Shown here: in pieces, positions 44,899 to 53,262 of the stretch
How the letters are laid out: each line of letters opens with the position of its first letter
Position numbering within the stretch: position 1 is the stretch's first letter
Assembly: GCF_900105735.1 (NCBI RefSeq)
Contig: NZ_LT629793.1
Coordinates: forward strand, 558,001 to 622,000
Length of the DNA stretch: 64,000 nucleotides
Reading direction: 5' to 3'
Source: Pseudomonas yamanorum
GTDB lineage: Bacteria; Pseudomonadota; Gammaproteobacteria; Pseudomonadales; Pseudomonadaceae
Translations under genes and position numbers: made by a program
The notes under the pieces: generated by a model
Seen by the model: the letters and a program-made list of their open reading frames with translations, nothing else
Told to the model about the DNA's origin: nothing
Databases searched by the model: none

Positions 44899-45713
44899 AC
44901 GACCTCCAGCGAGTGAGCCAATGAAGCGGGATCAGCAGCACCGGCCATGTCGGGCGCGAGGCGTTTCCAGAGCGCAGCGCAGAGTTCGACGTAGCGCGGA
45001 TCGGAGCGCAATTGCACGAGGTTGCGTTCGCCGCTCAGGGGAATGTCGAGCACATGGTCGATGGTGCCTGGGCGACCGGCGAACACCACGCAGCGGTCCG
45101 CCAGCGCGATGGCTTCGTCGACGTCGTGGGTGACAAACAGCACGGTCTTGTTGAGCTGGCGGCACAGCCGCAAGAGTTCGGTTTGCAGGGTCAGGCGCAT
45201 CTGCGCATCAAGGGCGCCGAAGGGTTCGTCCATCAACAGGGTTTCCGGGTCGCTGGCCATCAAGCGCGCCATAGCCGCGCGTTTGCGCATACCGCCGGAA
45301 AGCTGATTGGGATAGCTTTCGCCAAAACCGGTGAGGCCTACCAACGCCATCAGTTCCTCGACACGGGCATCGATCCGGGCCTTGGGCATACGGCGGATTT
45401 GCAGCGGCACGGCGATGTTACCCGCCACGGTGCGCCACGGTAACAAGTGGTCGGCCTGTGTCATGTAACCGACCCGAGTGTTGACGCCTTTAACCTCGGC
45501 ACCGTCGTAATGCACCTGGCCTTCGGTAGGGCCGAACAGCCCGGCGGTCATGTTGAGCAAGGTGGACTTGCCGCAACCCGAAGGGCCCACCAGCGTGATG
45601 ATTTCGCCCCGCTGGACCTCAAGCGTTACGTTGCGCACGGCCACAAACTGGCGGCCCTCGACTTTGAAGCTTTTTTGCACCCCTGCGAAGCTGATAAAGG
45701 GTTTTGCACTCAC
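44895..45713 (-). CDS. ABC transporter ATPase, SsuB/TauB type
   Basis: A 272-residue ATPase with Walker A GPSGCGKST (43-51), Q-loop YMTQADHLLPW, signature LSGGMRKRAAMAR, Walker B LLMDEPFGALD and H-loop VTHDVDEA. The first gene of the ATPase-permease-binding protein-PhzF-RidA operon, each pair overlapping or close. The AraC gene lies 135 bases upstream on the same strand. Confidence 0.93.
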   Translation of the reverse strand: MSAKPFISFAGVQKSFKVEGRQFVAVRNVTLEVQRGEIITLVGPSGCGKSTLLNMTAGLFGPTEGQVHYDGAEVKGVNTRVGYMTQADHLLPWRTVAGNIAVPLQIRRMPKARIDARVEELMALVGLTGFGESYPNQLSGGMRKRAAMARLMASDPETLLMDEPFGALDAQMRLTLQTELLRLCRQLNKTVLFVTHDVDEAIALADRCVVFAGRPGTIDHVLDIPLSGERNLVQLRSDPRYVELCAALWKRLAPDMAGAADPASLAHSLEVV

Positions 45714-45848
45714 CGCCCCTCCTCGTCCGGTAGGCCGGACTTGTTTGTTGTTGACGGGGTGAGGATGAACGGATGACAGATTTGCGGCGCACGGGATCGG
45801 GCCGGATCATGCGCGGGATTGGGACATCAAAAAAAGGTTGAAGCGGTA

Positions 45849-46652
45849 TCAGCCGCGGCGCCACTCATCCGGCGACACACCCAGCACCCGACGAAACACA
45901 TGGGCCAGGTGTGAAGGTGATTCATAGCCGACGTTATTGGCGATCTCCAGCACCGACATGCGCGTGTGCCGCAACAAGGTCTGCGCCCGTTCCAGGCGCA
46001 GGCGCTGGACATAAACCAGCACCGTCTCGCCGGTGTGCAACGCGAACAGCCGGGTCAGGTGACGGCGGGACATGTGAAACGTCTCGGCGATCTCATCCAG
46101 CCCCGGCGCACGTTCGAGATTGCCCTCCACGTAAGCCTTCACGTCGCGCACCAGCATGGCCCCATGGCGCTCGGTGGATGAGCGTTGCAGGCTCGGCTGG
46201 CTGAGGGAAATCGCCAGGCATTCGAGCAGCAGCAAATGATCGGCCTGGGCTACCTGGCGGCGGCGGTCGATGTACAGGTCGGGTTGGCTGAAGGCTTTTT
46301 TTGCGAGTAGCAGATGGTGCAACGGCGCGGAGGTTTGCCAGATGCCCAGGGTGGGCACGCGCAGCAAGCGGTTGGCGTCACCGGAGAGATCCCGCAAGGC
46401 GTAGTGCATGTAGTCGGGGTCGACGTAGAACGCCACGTGGCCCTGGCTGGCGGTGAGTGACGAAGAGGAATGGCTGGATTGCGGCGGCACCAGTACGAAC
46501 TGGCGGTCGATCACCGAGGTGGCGCGCCCACTTTCTTCATCCTTGAAACGCAACAGACCGTGCTCGGGCACCATCAGCATGAACTCATCATGGGCGTGGG
46601 CCCCGGTTTCATAGGCGCCGTTGGAGTTGAAGACGCTGTAGATGTCGCGCAT
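45849..46652 (-). CDS. AraC family transcriptional regulator
   Basis: A 267-residue regulator. N-terminal cupin-like sensor (AHDEFMLMVPEHGLLRFKDE, about 20-39) and two helix-turn-helix units at the C-terminus (ERAPGLDEIAETFHMSRRHL and RMSVLEIANNVGYESPSHLA, followed by FRRVLGVSPDEWR). Most likely controls the adjacent ABC-PhzF-RidA operon in response to its substrate. Confidence 0.88.
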   Translation of the reverse strand: MRDIYSVFNSNGAYETGAHAHDEFMLMVPEHGLLRFKDEESGRATSVIDRQFVLVPPQSSHSSSSLTASQGHVAFYVDPDYMHYALRDLSGDANRLLRVPTLGIWQTSAPLHHLLLAKKAFSQPDLYIDRRRQVAQADHLLLLECLAISLSQPSLQRSSTERHGAMLVRDVKAYVEGNLERAPGLDEIAETFHMSRRHLTRLFALHTGETVLVYVQRLRLERAQTLLRHTRMSVLEIANNVGYESPSHLAHVFRRVLGVSPDEWRRG

Positions 46653-46738
46653 CGCCAGGCACTGCCAGTGGGTGTTGGAGTGCTGACACTAGCATGTTTG
46701 GTGCCAAGGGAAAGCGGCATCCCTGCCGCTAAAAAGGG

Positions 46739-47707
46739 TTATGCCAAAGGCACACGACGGGTGGAAATCGCCAGGCGACCTACACCAAAGCTCAACGCCG
46801 CACCCAGCAGCAACATCAACAAGGTGCTCCACGCTGCGCGGGACAGTTGCTTGGCCGCCACTTCACCGGCTTCGCGGGCTTTCTGCTCAGCCTGTTGCTT
46901 CAGCTCGTCAACCTTCTGCACGGCCTGCTGGTAGGCCTGGGCATAGTTGTCGACGATCTGGGTCGCTTCAGCCTGGCTCTTGCCGGTACGGGCGGCGACG
47001 ATGTTAACCAACGCCTGCTTGTCTGCTGCATTCAACGCGGGCTCACCGGAAGCCTTGACCCGCTCGAACCACTGCTTCAATTCATCACCGGCCTGGGCTG
47101 GGTTGGTCGCCGCATCGTTGGCCGATTGCTTGCCATCCGCAGCTGCCTGATCGGCTTTTTGCTCGACGTTGGCAGGGTCCAGTTCAGGCTTGCCGCTCTG
47201 CTTGAGCAATGTGTCGAGTTGGCCTTGCAGGCTGTTCCAATCCAGCTTGATGCCCTGCTCATTCAGTTGCTGCTTGACGCTGTCGCTGATGCCCGGCGCC
47301 ACGGCGGCGATACCGCTACCGGCCGCCGACAACCCTTTACCGACGACGTTACCCGCGGCACCGACAACGCTGGTGGCCAGCGCGGCGAGCAGCCAGGTGG
47401 TCAGCAAAGTGGTGATGGTCCAGCTCAGCACGCCATGCAGGCCGCCGCGATCCGGTGCGGTACGCCCGGCCACGAATGCACCGGCACCGATGGCCAACAG
47501 CGTCGAGACAAACAACCAGATCCCGGCACCTGTACCAAAACCGCTCAGCGGGTTACCGGCTGCCATCGGGTTGACTGCACTGGCACCAATCGCGGTACCG
47601 AGTACGCTCAACACCAGGTAGGTCACCAGGGCAATTGCACTACCGGCCAATACCGAGCCCCAGGAGACGCGAAACAGCGAACGGTTGGTTTCATAGACAG
47701 TGGTCAT
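46739..47707 (-). CDS. Membrane protein with alanine-rich helical domain
   Basis: A 322-residue protein. It has three or so N-terminal helices (SWGSVLAGSAIALVTYLVLS; GIWLFVSTLLAIGAGAFVAG; a third around 105-125), then a long charged, A/Q/K-rich helical region (about 160-290), and a last helix (STLLMLLLGAALSFGVG). I know similar proteins only as hypothetical envelope proteins. ATG 47707 follows AAGGA. It is divergent from a PAS-LuxR regulator and shares its promoter region with a probable operator of that regulator. Confidence 0.7.
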   Translation of the reverse strand: MTTVYETNRSLFRVSWGSVLAGSAIALVTYLVLSVLGTAIGASAVNPMAAGNPLSGFGTGAGIWLFVSTLLAIGAGAFVAGRTAPDRGGLHGVLSWTITTLLTTWLLAALATSVVGAAGNVVGKGLSAAGSGIAAVAPGISDSVKQQLNEQGIKLDWNSLQGQLDTLLKQSGKPELDPANVEQKADQAAADGKQSANDAATNPAQAGDELKQWFERVKASGEPALNAADKQALVNIVAARTGKSQAEATQIVDNYAQAYQQAVQKVDELKQQAEQKAREAGEVAAKQLSRAAWSTLLMLLLGAALSFGVGRLAISTRRVPLA

Positions 47708-47775
47708 GTTAAATCCTTTGAACAGTGGGTAGGTGACCAGTTTGGCGAGGCACCTACCCTGCGGTCTCGGCACAA

Positions 47776-47804
47776 TTGCACTAGGCGCACTGGTGCATTC
47801 GCAC
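47776..47804. promoter_or_regulatory. Probable operator, copy 1 (TGCACTAG-N7-GGTGCA)
   Basis: In the divergent promoter between the membrane protein and the PAS-LuxR gene. TGCACTAG (47777-47784 region) is followed after seven bases by GGTGCA and then TTCGC. The same two blocks with the same seven-base gap recur at 49388, ahead of the CsbD-like gene. The outer blocks form an imperfect dyad. Confidence 0.65.
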
Positions 47805-47882
47805 CCCGCGCCGGGCACTTTCTCTGCACTATCCTGAGCCTCAGGTGTCGTACTTCCCATGCGACTTACCCCAGGAGAAACC

Positions 47883-49379
47883 ATGAGCCAGGCCGTCCTC
47901 GCCAAAGAAACCAACCGCCGCCAACTGCAGCAGATCATCTCCGGCTTGTCCGATGGGGTGATCCTCGCCGAGGCCGACCAGACCATCCTCTGGGCGAATG
48001 AAGCCGCGCTGCTGATGCATGGCGTGGATAAAGTCGAAGACCTGGGTGCCAACACCAAGGAATACGCCGCGCGCTTTGCCTTGCGGTATCGCAACAACCA
48101 CCCGCTGGTGCTGGAGAATTACCCCCTGAGCCGGGTGGCAGACGGTGAAGAGTTCAGCGATGTGGTGGTGGAAGTCACCCCCACCGGCGACGAGGAAAAA
48201 GTCTGGGTGCATCGCCTGCGCAGCCTGGTGCTCGACGACGCGTCGGGCGAACCGGAGTTGCTGGTGTTGATCCTGAGCGACGCCACCGAATGGGCCAGCG
48301 CCGAACAGCGCTTCGAAAAAACCTTCAATGCCAACCCGGCACCGGCGGTGATTTGCCGCTTGAGCGACCTGCGCTATATCAAGGTCAACCAGGGCTTTCT
48401 GGAGATGACCGGCTATAACCGCGACCAGGTGATCGGCCACTCGGTGTATGAGCTGGACGTGCTGGAACAGGCCGAAAACAAGGACCTCGCTGTCAAGCGC
48501 CTGGGCGAAGGCGCGACCATTCCGCAGATGCAAGCCGAACTGAAACTGCCCGAAGGCGGCAGCAAACTGGTGATCGTGGCCGGCCAACCGCTGGACATGA
48601 ATGAGGAAGACTGCATGCTGTTTTCCTTCACTGACCTGGAGCCCCGCCGTAAAGCCGAAACCGCCCTGCGCCAGAGCGAGGAACGTTTCGCCAAGTCGTT
48701 CCGCCTGACGCCGGTGCCGACCCTGGTGTGCAACGCCGCCAACCGCCAGGTGGTGGATATCAACGAAGCCTTTATGACCATCACCGGCTATACCAGTGAA
48801 GAACTGATCGGCAAATCCATCGAAGACATCGACTTTATCGACAGCCCCCAGGCCTGCACGCAACTGTTCACCACCCTGGAAAAAGCCGGCAACCTCGACG
48901 GCCTCGACCTGAAGATTCGCAAGAAAGGCAATGAGCTGATCGACTGCGTGCTGTCTGCCGACACCGTCAGCATCCAGGACGTGCCCTGCTATTTGCTGGT
49001 GCTGATGAACATCACCGAACGCAAGCGCTCCGAGCTGGAACTGGTGGCCGCTATCGAGGAAGTGATGCAGGACGCCTCATGGTTCAGCCAGACGCTGATT
49101 GAAAAGCTGGCCAACGCCAAGAGCGTCAACAGCCCCAATGTACCGAACATTTCCTTTACCGACCTGACCGCCCGAGAGCGCGATGTACTGGGCTTGATTT
49201 GCGAAGGCCTGGCCGACAAGGAAATCGCCTCGCGCCTGAAACTGGCGCCCAACACCGTGCGTAACCATGTGGCCACGGTGTACTCCAAACTGGGGGTACA
49301 TAGCCGTAGTGCAGCCATCGTCTGGGCCCGTGAGCGCGGGCTGTTTGCCGGTGAATTGCGGGTTAAAAAGCCGAAATAG
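47883..49379 (+). CDS. PAS-domain LuxR-type transcriptional regulator
   Basis: A 498-residue cytosolic sensor-regulator. Three PAS domains in series (about 12-130, 140-260 and 270-385; seen in FNANPAPAVICRLSDLRYIK and FRLTPVPTLVCNAANRQVVD) come before a short linker and a LuxR helix-turn-helix (about 425-485, LTARERDVLGLICEGLADKE, APNTVRNHVATVYSKLGV). It needs no separate kinase. ATG 47883 has AGGAG five bases upstream. Operator-like repeats at both its promoter and the next gene suggest it governs the neighbouring envelope and CsbD-like genes. Confidence 0.87.
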   Translation: MSQAVLAKETNRRQLQQIISGLSDGVILAEADQTILWANEAALLMHGVDKVEDLGANTKEYAARFALRYRNNHPLVLENYPLSRVADGEEFSDVVVEVTPTGDEEKVWVHRLRSLVLDDASGEPELLVLILSDATEWASAEQRFEKTFNANPAPAVICRLSDLRYIKVNQGFLEMTGYNRDQVIGHSVYELDVLEQAENKDLAVKRLGEGATIPQMQAELKLPEGGSKLVIVAGQPLDMNEEDCMLFSFTDLEPRRKAETALRQSEERFAKSFRLTPVPTLVCNAANRQVVDINEAFMTITGYTSEELIGKSIEDIDFIDSPQACTQLFTTLEKAGNLDGLDLKIRKKGNELIDCVLSADTVSIQDVPCYLLVLMNITERKRSELELVAAIEEVMQDASWFSQTLIEKLANAKSVNSPNVPNISFTDLTARERDVLGLICEGLADKEIASRLKLAPNTVRNHVATVYSKLGVHSRSAAIVWARERGLFAGELRVKKPK

Positions 49380-49387
49380 AGTGCAAA

Positions 49388-49416
49388 TGCACTAGTGCGA
49401 CCGGTGCAAATTCGCC
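49388..49416. promoter_or_regulatory. Probable operator, copy 2 (TGCACTAG-N7-GGTGCA)
   Basis: TGCACTAG (49388-49395), seven bases, GGTGCA (49403-49408) and AATTCGCC, immediately after the regulator gene and about 95 bases before the CsbD-like start. Confidence 0.65.
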
Positions 49417-49511
49417 TTATTGCGCGGGGATGCACTGCTTAACCTTGAAGAGTGGGCACAGGGCTTTGGGTCCTGTGCTGTCGAGATGTCATGCCCTTTA
49501 AGGAATCCATC

Positions 49512-49763
49512 ATGAAAAGCGAACAAGTCAAAGGCGCCGTCGAGAAAGTGGCCGGCAAGGCTCAAGGTTTTCTGGGTGATCTGACCGGTGACGAACGTCT
49601 CCAGGCCGAAGGTGTGGCCCGCCAGGCTGCTGGCCAATTGCAGCAAACCTACGGTGATGCGCTGGACACCGTTGGCGACTTTGCCAAGCAAAAACCCTTG
49701 GCTACAGTGGCGATTGTCGCCGGTGTCGGCCTGCTGCTGGGCCTGTTGCTGCGTCGTCGCTGA
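49512..49763 (+). CDS. CsbD-like stress protein with C-terminal membrane segment
   Basis: An 83-residue protein. The first 45 residues (KGAVEKVAGKAQGFLGDLTG) follow the CsbD pattern of small, highly expressed stress proteins; the end (ATVAIVAGVGLLLGLLLRRR) is a membrane helix with basic cap as in DUF883/ElaB proteins. ATG 49512 follows AAGGA. It may be a target of the PAS-LuxR regulator. Confidence 0.8.
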   Translation: MKSEQVKGAVEKVAGKAQGFLGDLTGDERLQAEGVARQAAGQLQQTYGDALDTVGDFAKQKPLATVAIVAGVGLLLGLLLRRR

Positions 49764-49774
49764 GGAGAGCCCTA

Positions 49775-50044
49775 ATGTTTACGCTCTCCCAACTGCGCAA
49801 CTGCATCGAAGAGGCCCTGTCGCCCCTGACCTGCGAGTTCACCCTGTGCCGTGACGCCTCGTTGACCCTCAAAGTCTTCGATGCCGAAAGCGGCCGGGTG
49901 GACCTGGTGGTCACCGGGATCAGCGTCAACAAGCTGCAGACCCCGCAGGAAGTGGAAAAGATGGTCGACGAGTTGCGTTACGAATTGCAGAGCAACACCG
50001 TCGGCAAACTCAGGCTGGATGACCTGCCGCTACGCCCACTGTAG
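49775..50044 (+). CDS. DUF1652 family protein
   Basis: An 89-residue protein of a family found chiefly in pseudomonads: FTLSQLRNCIEEALSPLTC near the start and the DLVVTGISVNKL strand in the middle, closed by LRYELQSN. Unknown function. It lies 11 bases after the CsbD-like gene and is probably cotranscribed. Confidence 0.82.
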   Translation: MFTLSQLRNCIEEALSPLTCEFTLCRDASLTLKVFDAESGRVDLVVTGISVNKLQTPQEVEKMVDELRYELQSNTVGKLRLDDLPLRPL

Positions 50045-50054
50045 GACCTCGCGC

Positions 50055-51245
50055 CTACAGTGAGCGTGCCTTCAACGACGCCCCGATAAAATAGAACACC
50101 CCGCCCCCGACGATAAACGCTGCCAACATGTAGAACATGTAGTGGGCCGGCAGGCTGGCCAGTACCAGCCCGCACAGCACCGGCCCCAGGGCAGCGCCGA
50201 GGTTGGAGAGGTTTTGCGCGCCGTAATACATGCCCCGCAGATGGTCCGGGGCGATGCGGTCGATAAACATGTACTCGGCCGGGAACACCACGATTTCACC
50301 CACGGTGAAAATCGCCATCGCGACTATCCACCACCACACGTTGCTCGCCAGGGCAAAACCGATCACTCCCAGCATGAACATGCCCAGGCCGAAGATCAGC
50401 CACTGGCTCAGGTAACGGTGGGAAATCCTCCGGCCAATCGCGTATTGCAGGGCAATCACCAACACGGCGTTGGTGGTGAGTACCGCGCTGATGATGGTGT
50501 AGGTGTATTCAGCGGTGGTGGTAGTCACCAGGTATTGCGAGAGGTACGCGGTGAACTGGCCGAACACCACGGCACTGAGCAGGCCGCCGATGGTAAAGCA
50601 CACCAGCCGATGATCCCGCAGCAGTACGCGGCCCACGGCGAGGAATGACACCGGCTTTTGCGTGGTGTCGACGGTGGCCAAGGTGCGGTCGCCCCAACGC
50701 CAATACAGCAGGAAAAATCCGAGGCCCAGAACGGCCGACAGGATAAACGGCAAGCTGATATCGAGCTTGGCTATCATCGCGCCAAAAAACGGCCCTACGG
50801 CGTAACCGATATTGGTCAGGGTGTACTTGATGGAAAACGCTTCGCTGCGCTCATCCTCCGGCAACAGGCTGGCAAACCCGGACTTGATCGCAATGTCGAT
50901 CACCGCGTACGCCAGGTTGATCAGGATCAGGCAGCTGTAGAACGACCAGATTTCCCGAGCCAGCACCGTGCCGATAAACCCCAGGGCAAACACCACGCTC
51001 AAGCTGAGCAACAGCCGGTAACTGCTGATGCGGTCTACCAGGAAACCGCCATACACACTCAGCAGCGAACCGACGATCAATGAGCTGCCGATGACCAGGC
51101 CGACCTGGCTGATGTCGAGGGCAAAGTGGTTGGTGAGGTAGATCACCAGGTACGGAAACGTGATGGCTTTGGCCAGCGTGAGGATCAGCGTGGCCGACAG
51201 CAGCAGGTTCACGGTACGTGGGTAGTTTCTTATTGTGGCAAGCAT
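50055..51245 (-). CDS. MFS transporter
   Basis: A 396-residue twelve-helix transporter, reminiscent of the MdtH/YttB-like exporters. Motif A in the second loop is visible as GGFLVDRISSYRLL, and the second half has GRRISHRYLSQ. Substrate unknown. Ends ten bases from the convergent DUF1652 gene. Confidence 0.85.
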   Translation of the reverse strand: MLATIRNYPRTVNLLLSATLILTLAKAITFPYLVIYLTNHFALDISQVGLVIGSSLIVGSLLSVYGGFLVDRISSYRLLLSLSVVFALGFIGTVLAREIWSFYSCLILINLAYAVIDIAIKSGFASLLPEDERSEAFSIKYTLTNIGYAVGPFFGAMIAKLDISLPFILSAVLGLGFFLLYWRWGDRTLATVDTTQKPVSFLAVGRVLLRDHRLVCFTIGGLLSAVVFGQFTAYLSQYLVTTTTAEYTYTIISAVLTTNAVLVIALQYAIGRRISHRYLSQWLIFGLGMFMLGVIGFALASNVWWWIVAMAIFTVGEIVVFPAEYMFIDRIAPDHLRGMYYGAQNLSNLGAALGPVLCGLVLASLPAHYMFYMLAAFIVGGGVFYFIGASLKARSL

Positions 51246-51356
51246 CCTGCTCTCATTCTGGTCAAGGTAACGAGGCCATTGCGACCCGCAAGCGGATGTA
51301 CCTTAACGCAAGATGAGACGAAATAAATGCTGATTTATGCATTTATGCAAAAATCA

Positions 51357-51393
51357 AATGCAGCGGGATGAGGACGCGGTCGCTCATCCCGCT
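51357..51393 (-). terminator. Terminator of RcnB-like gene
   Basis: AGCGGGATGAG (51362-51372) and CTCATCCCGCT (51383-51393) form a perfect 11-bp stem just after the RcnB-like stop; on the minus strand GCATTTGATTTTT follows. Confidence 0.85.
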
Positions 51394-51399
51394 GACGCC

Positions 51400-51708
51400 T
51401 TATTTTTTAACCGGCGTGATGTCGAGAATCGTGCCGTTGGTGGTTTTGAGCAACACGTACTTGTCGTTTACCCGGGCCCACTGGCTGTCTTCTTCCGGCT
51501 GCTTCAGGCCATGTTTCTTCCAGTCGGCAATGGCCGACTCCTTACGCATCAGAATGTCTGGCGCGCGGTCGCCGGTCTTGAGGTCACGGGTATTGATGTT
51601 TGAAGGCTGCACGGTTTTTTGCGGAGTATCAGCGGCCTGGACGGTAAGACTGGCGGCGGACAGGCTCGCGGCAACCAGCAGGCAGGCAACAAGGGATCTG
51701 GACTTCAT
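51400..51708 (-). CDS. RcnB family periplasmic protein
   Basis: A 102-residue exported protein. Signal peptide (SLVACLLVAASLSAASLTVQA) and the RcnB-type domain with LKTGDRAPDILMRKES, WARVNDKYVLL and TTNGTILDI. RcnB of E. coli influences nickel and cobalt retention; for this member metal binding is unproven. ATG 51708 follows GGAAG. Confidence 0.82.
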   Translation of the reverse strand: MKSRSLVACLLVAASLSAASLTVQAADTPQKTVQPSNINTRDLKTGDRAPDILMRKESAIADWKKHGLKQPEEDSQWARVNDKYVLLKTTNGTILDITPVKK

Positions 51709-51868
51709 GGGCACTTCCTTCAATGAATGACGCGTAAAGATTCCGACCGCAGCCGCGAAGAATCATTCAGCGCAGTGATTGAAGCGGCGGATGGATGGAT
51801 GGCCAACGACCGAGGCGACGATTAATCAGATAAGATTGGTTCTTTTTTCCAGCTGCCCAGGAAGTCCA

Positions 51869-52219
51869 ATGACTGGTACCCACGTCATCATCATTTTCGT
51901 GACTATTGTCACCTTGCTCGCGCTTTACGTGTTCGGCACCTACCGGGAACTGGTGGCGCTGCTCGATCGTTGCAAAAAAGCCTTCGGTCAATTCAAAGAG
52001 GCCGAGCAACAACTGGCGGCGGCGCAAAACGCCTCGTCACCCGCCGCGGACATTGCCAGCCTGGAAAGCCGCGTCGGGTTCACCCGTCAGCTGTTCCAGG
52101 ACTCGGTTAACAACTACAACACCTACAAGCACAAGTCGCCAACGTCGGTGGTGGCCGAGCTGCTGGGGCATCGTGATGATGTAAGCCTGTTGGGGTTTGA
52201 GGTCAAGCACACGGCCTGA
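51869..52219 (+). CDS. LemA-like short protein
   Basis: A 116-residue protein with an N-terminal membrane helix (HVIIIFVTIVTLLALYVFG), helices YRELVALLDRCKKAFGQFKE and ESRVGFTRQLFQDSVNNYNT, which match the first and last helices of LemA, and the LemA ending VVAELLGHRDDVSLLGFE. The middle is shorter than in LemA (about 190 residues), so it looks like a reduced LemA variant. ATG 51869 follows CAGGAAG. Function unknown. Confidence 0.68.
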   Translation: MTGTHVIIIFVTIVTLLALYVFGTYRELVALLDRCKKAFGQFKEAEQQLAAAQNASSPAADIASLESRVGFTRQLFQDSVNNYNTYKHKSPTSVVAELLGHRDDVSLLGFEVKHTA

Positions 52220-52231
52220 ACCTGCCGACAC

Positions 52232-52609
52232 TTACACAGGTGCACGCTGACGCGTCGGCGTGCCCTGATGAAACACCATCTGCCACCGCCCGCCGGTCTC
52301 GCGCCACACCGAACTGCGCAACGACTCCCCCGCCGCATTGGCCTCAGTCGCCGCCCGTTGGCAGCGATACGTCACCAACGCCACGCCCTCGGCCAGCAGC
52401 TTCAATGCAAAGTCACTGATGCTTCGGGCAGAGAACACCTCGTCCTGCAAACCGTCGATCACCTCGTCCTTACTGCCCCACACGTTGCCACTGGCACCAA
52501 ACTCGACGAAATCATCCGCCAGCAGCACCGACAACCGCGTCGCATCTGCACGGGTGGTGCATTGGTGCAGCTCCTGTTCCAGGCTGCGTAAATGCTCCGC
52601 CAACTCCAT
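52232..52609 (-). CDS. SnoaL/DUF4440-type NTF2-like protein
   Basis: A 125-residue cone-shaped fold: helices ELAEHLRSLEQELHQ, then LLADDFVEFGASGNVWGSKD and the strands ALVTYRCQRAA and SVWRETGGRWQMVFHQGTP. Pocket function is unknown. ATG 52609 is chosen because GGAGG lies eight bases upstream, although ATG 52615 and 52624 are in frame. Divergent from the XRE-cupin regulator. Confidence 0.78.
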   Translation of the reverse strand: MELAEHLRSLEQELHQCTTRADATRLSVLLADDFVEFGASGNVWGSKDEVIDGLQDEVFSARSISDFALKLLAEGVALVTYRCQRAATEANAAGESLRSSVWRETGGRWQMVFHQGTPTRQRAPV

Positions 52610-52642
52610 ACCCATTGCCTCCATGAAATTAATCCTGTAATT

Positions 52643-52676
52643 TTTCATGAAATTTCTTGATAAGAATTTCACGAAG
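52643..52676. promoter_or_regulatory. Probable operator of the XRE-cupin regulator
   Basis: A short stretch with three TTTC-led half-sites: TTTCATGAAA (52643-52652, itself a palindrome), TTTCTTGATAA (52653-52663) and TTTCACGAAG (52667-52676). It lies just before the regulator ATG and in the divergent promoter, so autoregulation is likely. Confidence 0.5.
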
Positions 52677-52681
52677 CGCCC

Positions 52682-53239
52682 ATGGACAAGCAAGAAGAAC
52701 TCGACGCCCTGGCGATCCTGATTCACGACCTGCGCAAGCACAAGAAGCTCACCCTGGCGCAACTCGCGCAAAAGATCGAGCGTTCCGTAGGTTTCCTGTC
52801 CCAGGTTGAACGCGGCCTGTCGCGCCCTACCGTCGCCGACCTCACGGCCATCAGCCACGCCCTCGGGGTGCCCACCACCTATTTCTACAGCCTGTCCAAA
52901 CCCAAGGCGGTGGACTGGGTGACCCGCCCCAACGAACGGCGCACGGTGTATTACGCCAATGGCATCACCGACATCCTGGTGTCGCCGAGCATGCACGGCG
53001 CGTTCTCGATGCTCGACAGCCTATTGGCCCCCGGCGCCAACAGTGGCGAACAGACCATGAGCGACCGTGCCGAACAGGCCGGTTATGTACTGGAAGGCGA
53101 GTTGACACTGTGGGTTGAGGGCGAGGCCGACTCGGTCACCTTGCGCCCGGGTGACAGCTTCCACCTGGCCAGTTTCGCCCACTGCCGCTACGGCAACCTG
53201 ACTGACCTGCCAGCCCGTGTGCTGTGGGTCTACAACTGA
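52682..53239 (+). CDS. XRE family regulator with cupin domain (PuuR-like)
   Basis: A 185-residue regulator: helix-turn-helix (about 17-72, LTLAQLAQKIERSVGFLSQV) and a C-terminal cupin (about 110-183, AGYVLEGELTLWVEGE and LRPGDSFHLASF). Architecture is that of PuuR, which controls putrescine use. The next gene, 23 bases on, codes for a gamma-glutamylputrescine-synthetase-like enzyme, which supports that role. Confidence 0.88.
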   Translation: MDKQEELDALAILIHDLRKHKKLTLAQLAQKIERSVGFLSQVERGLSRPTVADLTAISHALGVPTTYFYSLSKPKAVDWVTRPNERRTVYYANGITDILVSPSMHGAFSMLDSLLAPGANSGEQTMSDRAEQAGYVLEGELTLWVEGEADSVTLRPGDSFHLASFAHCRYGNLTDLPARVLWVYN

Positions 53240-53262
53240 AGGCACACCAAGGAGCGTCACCC

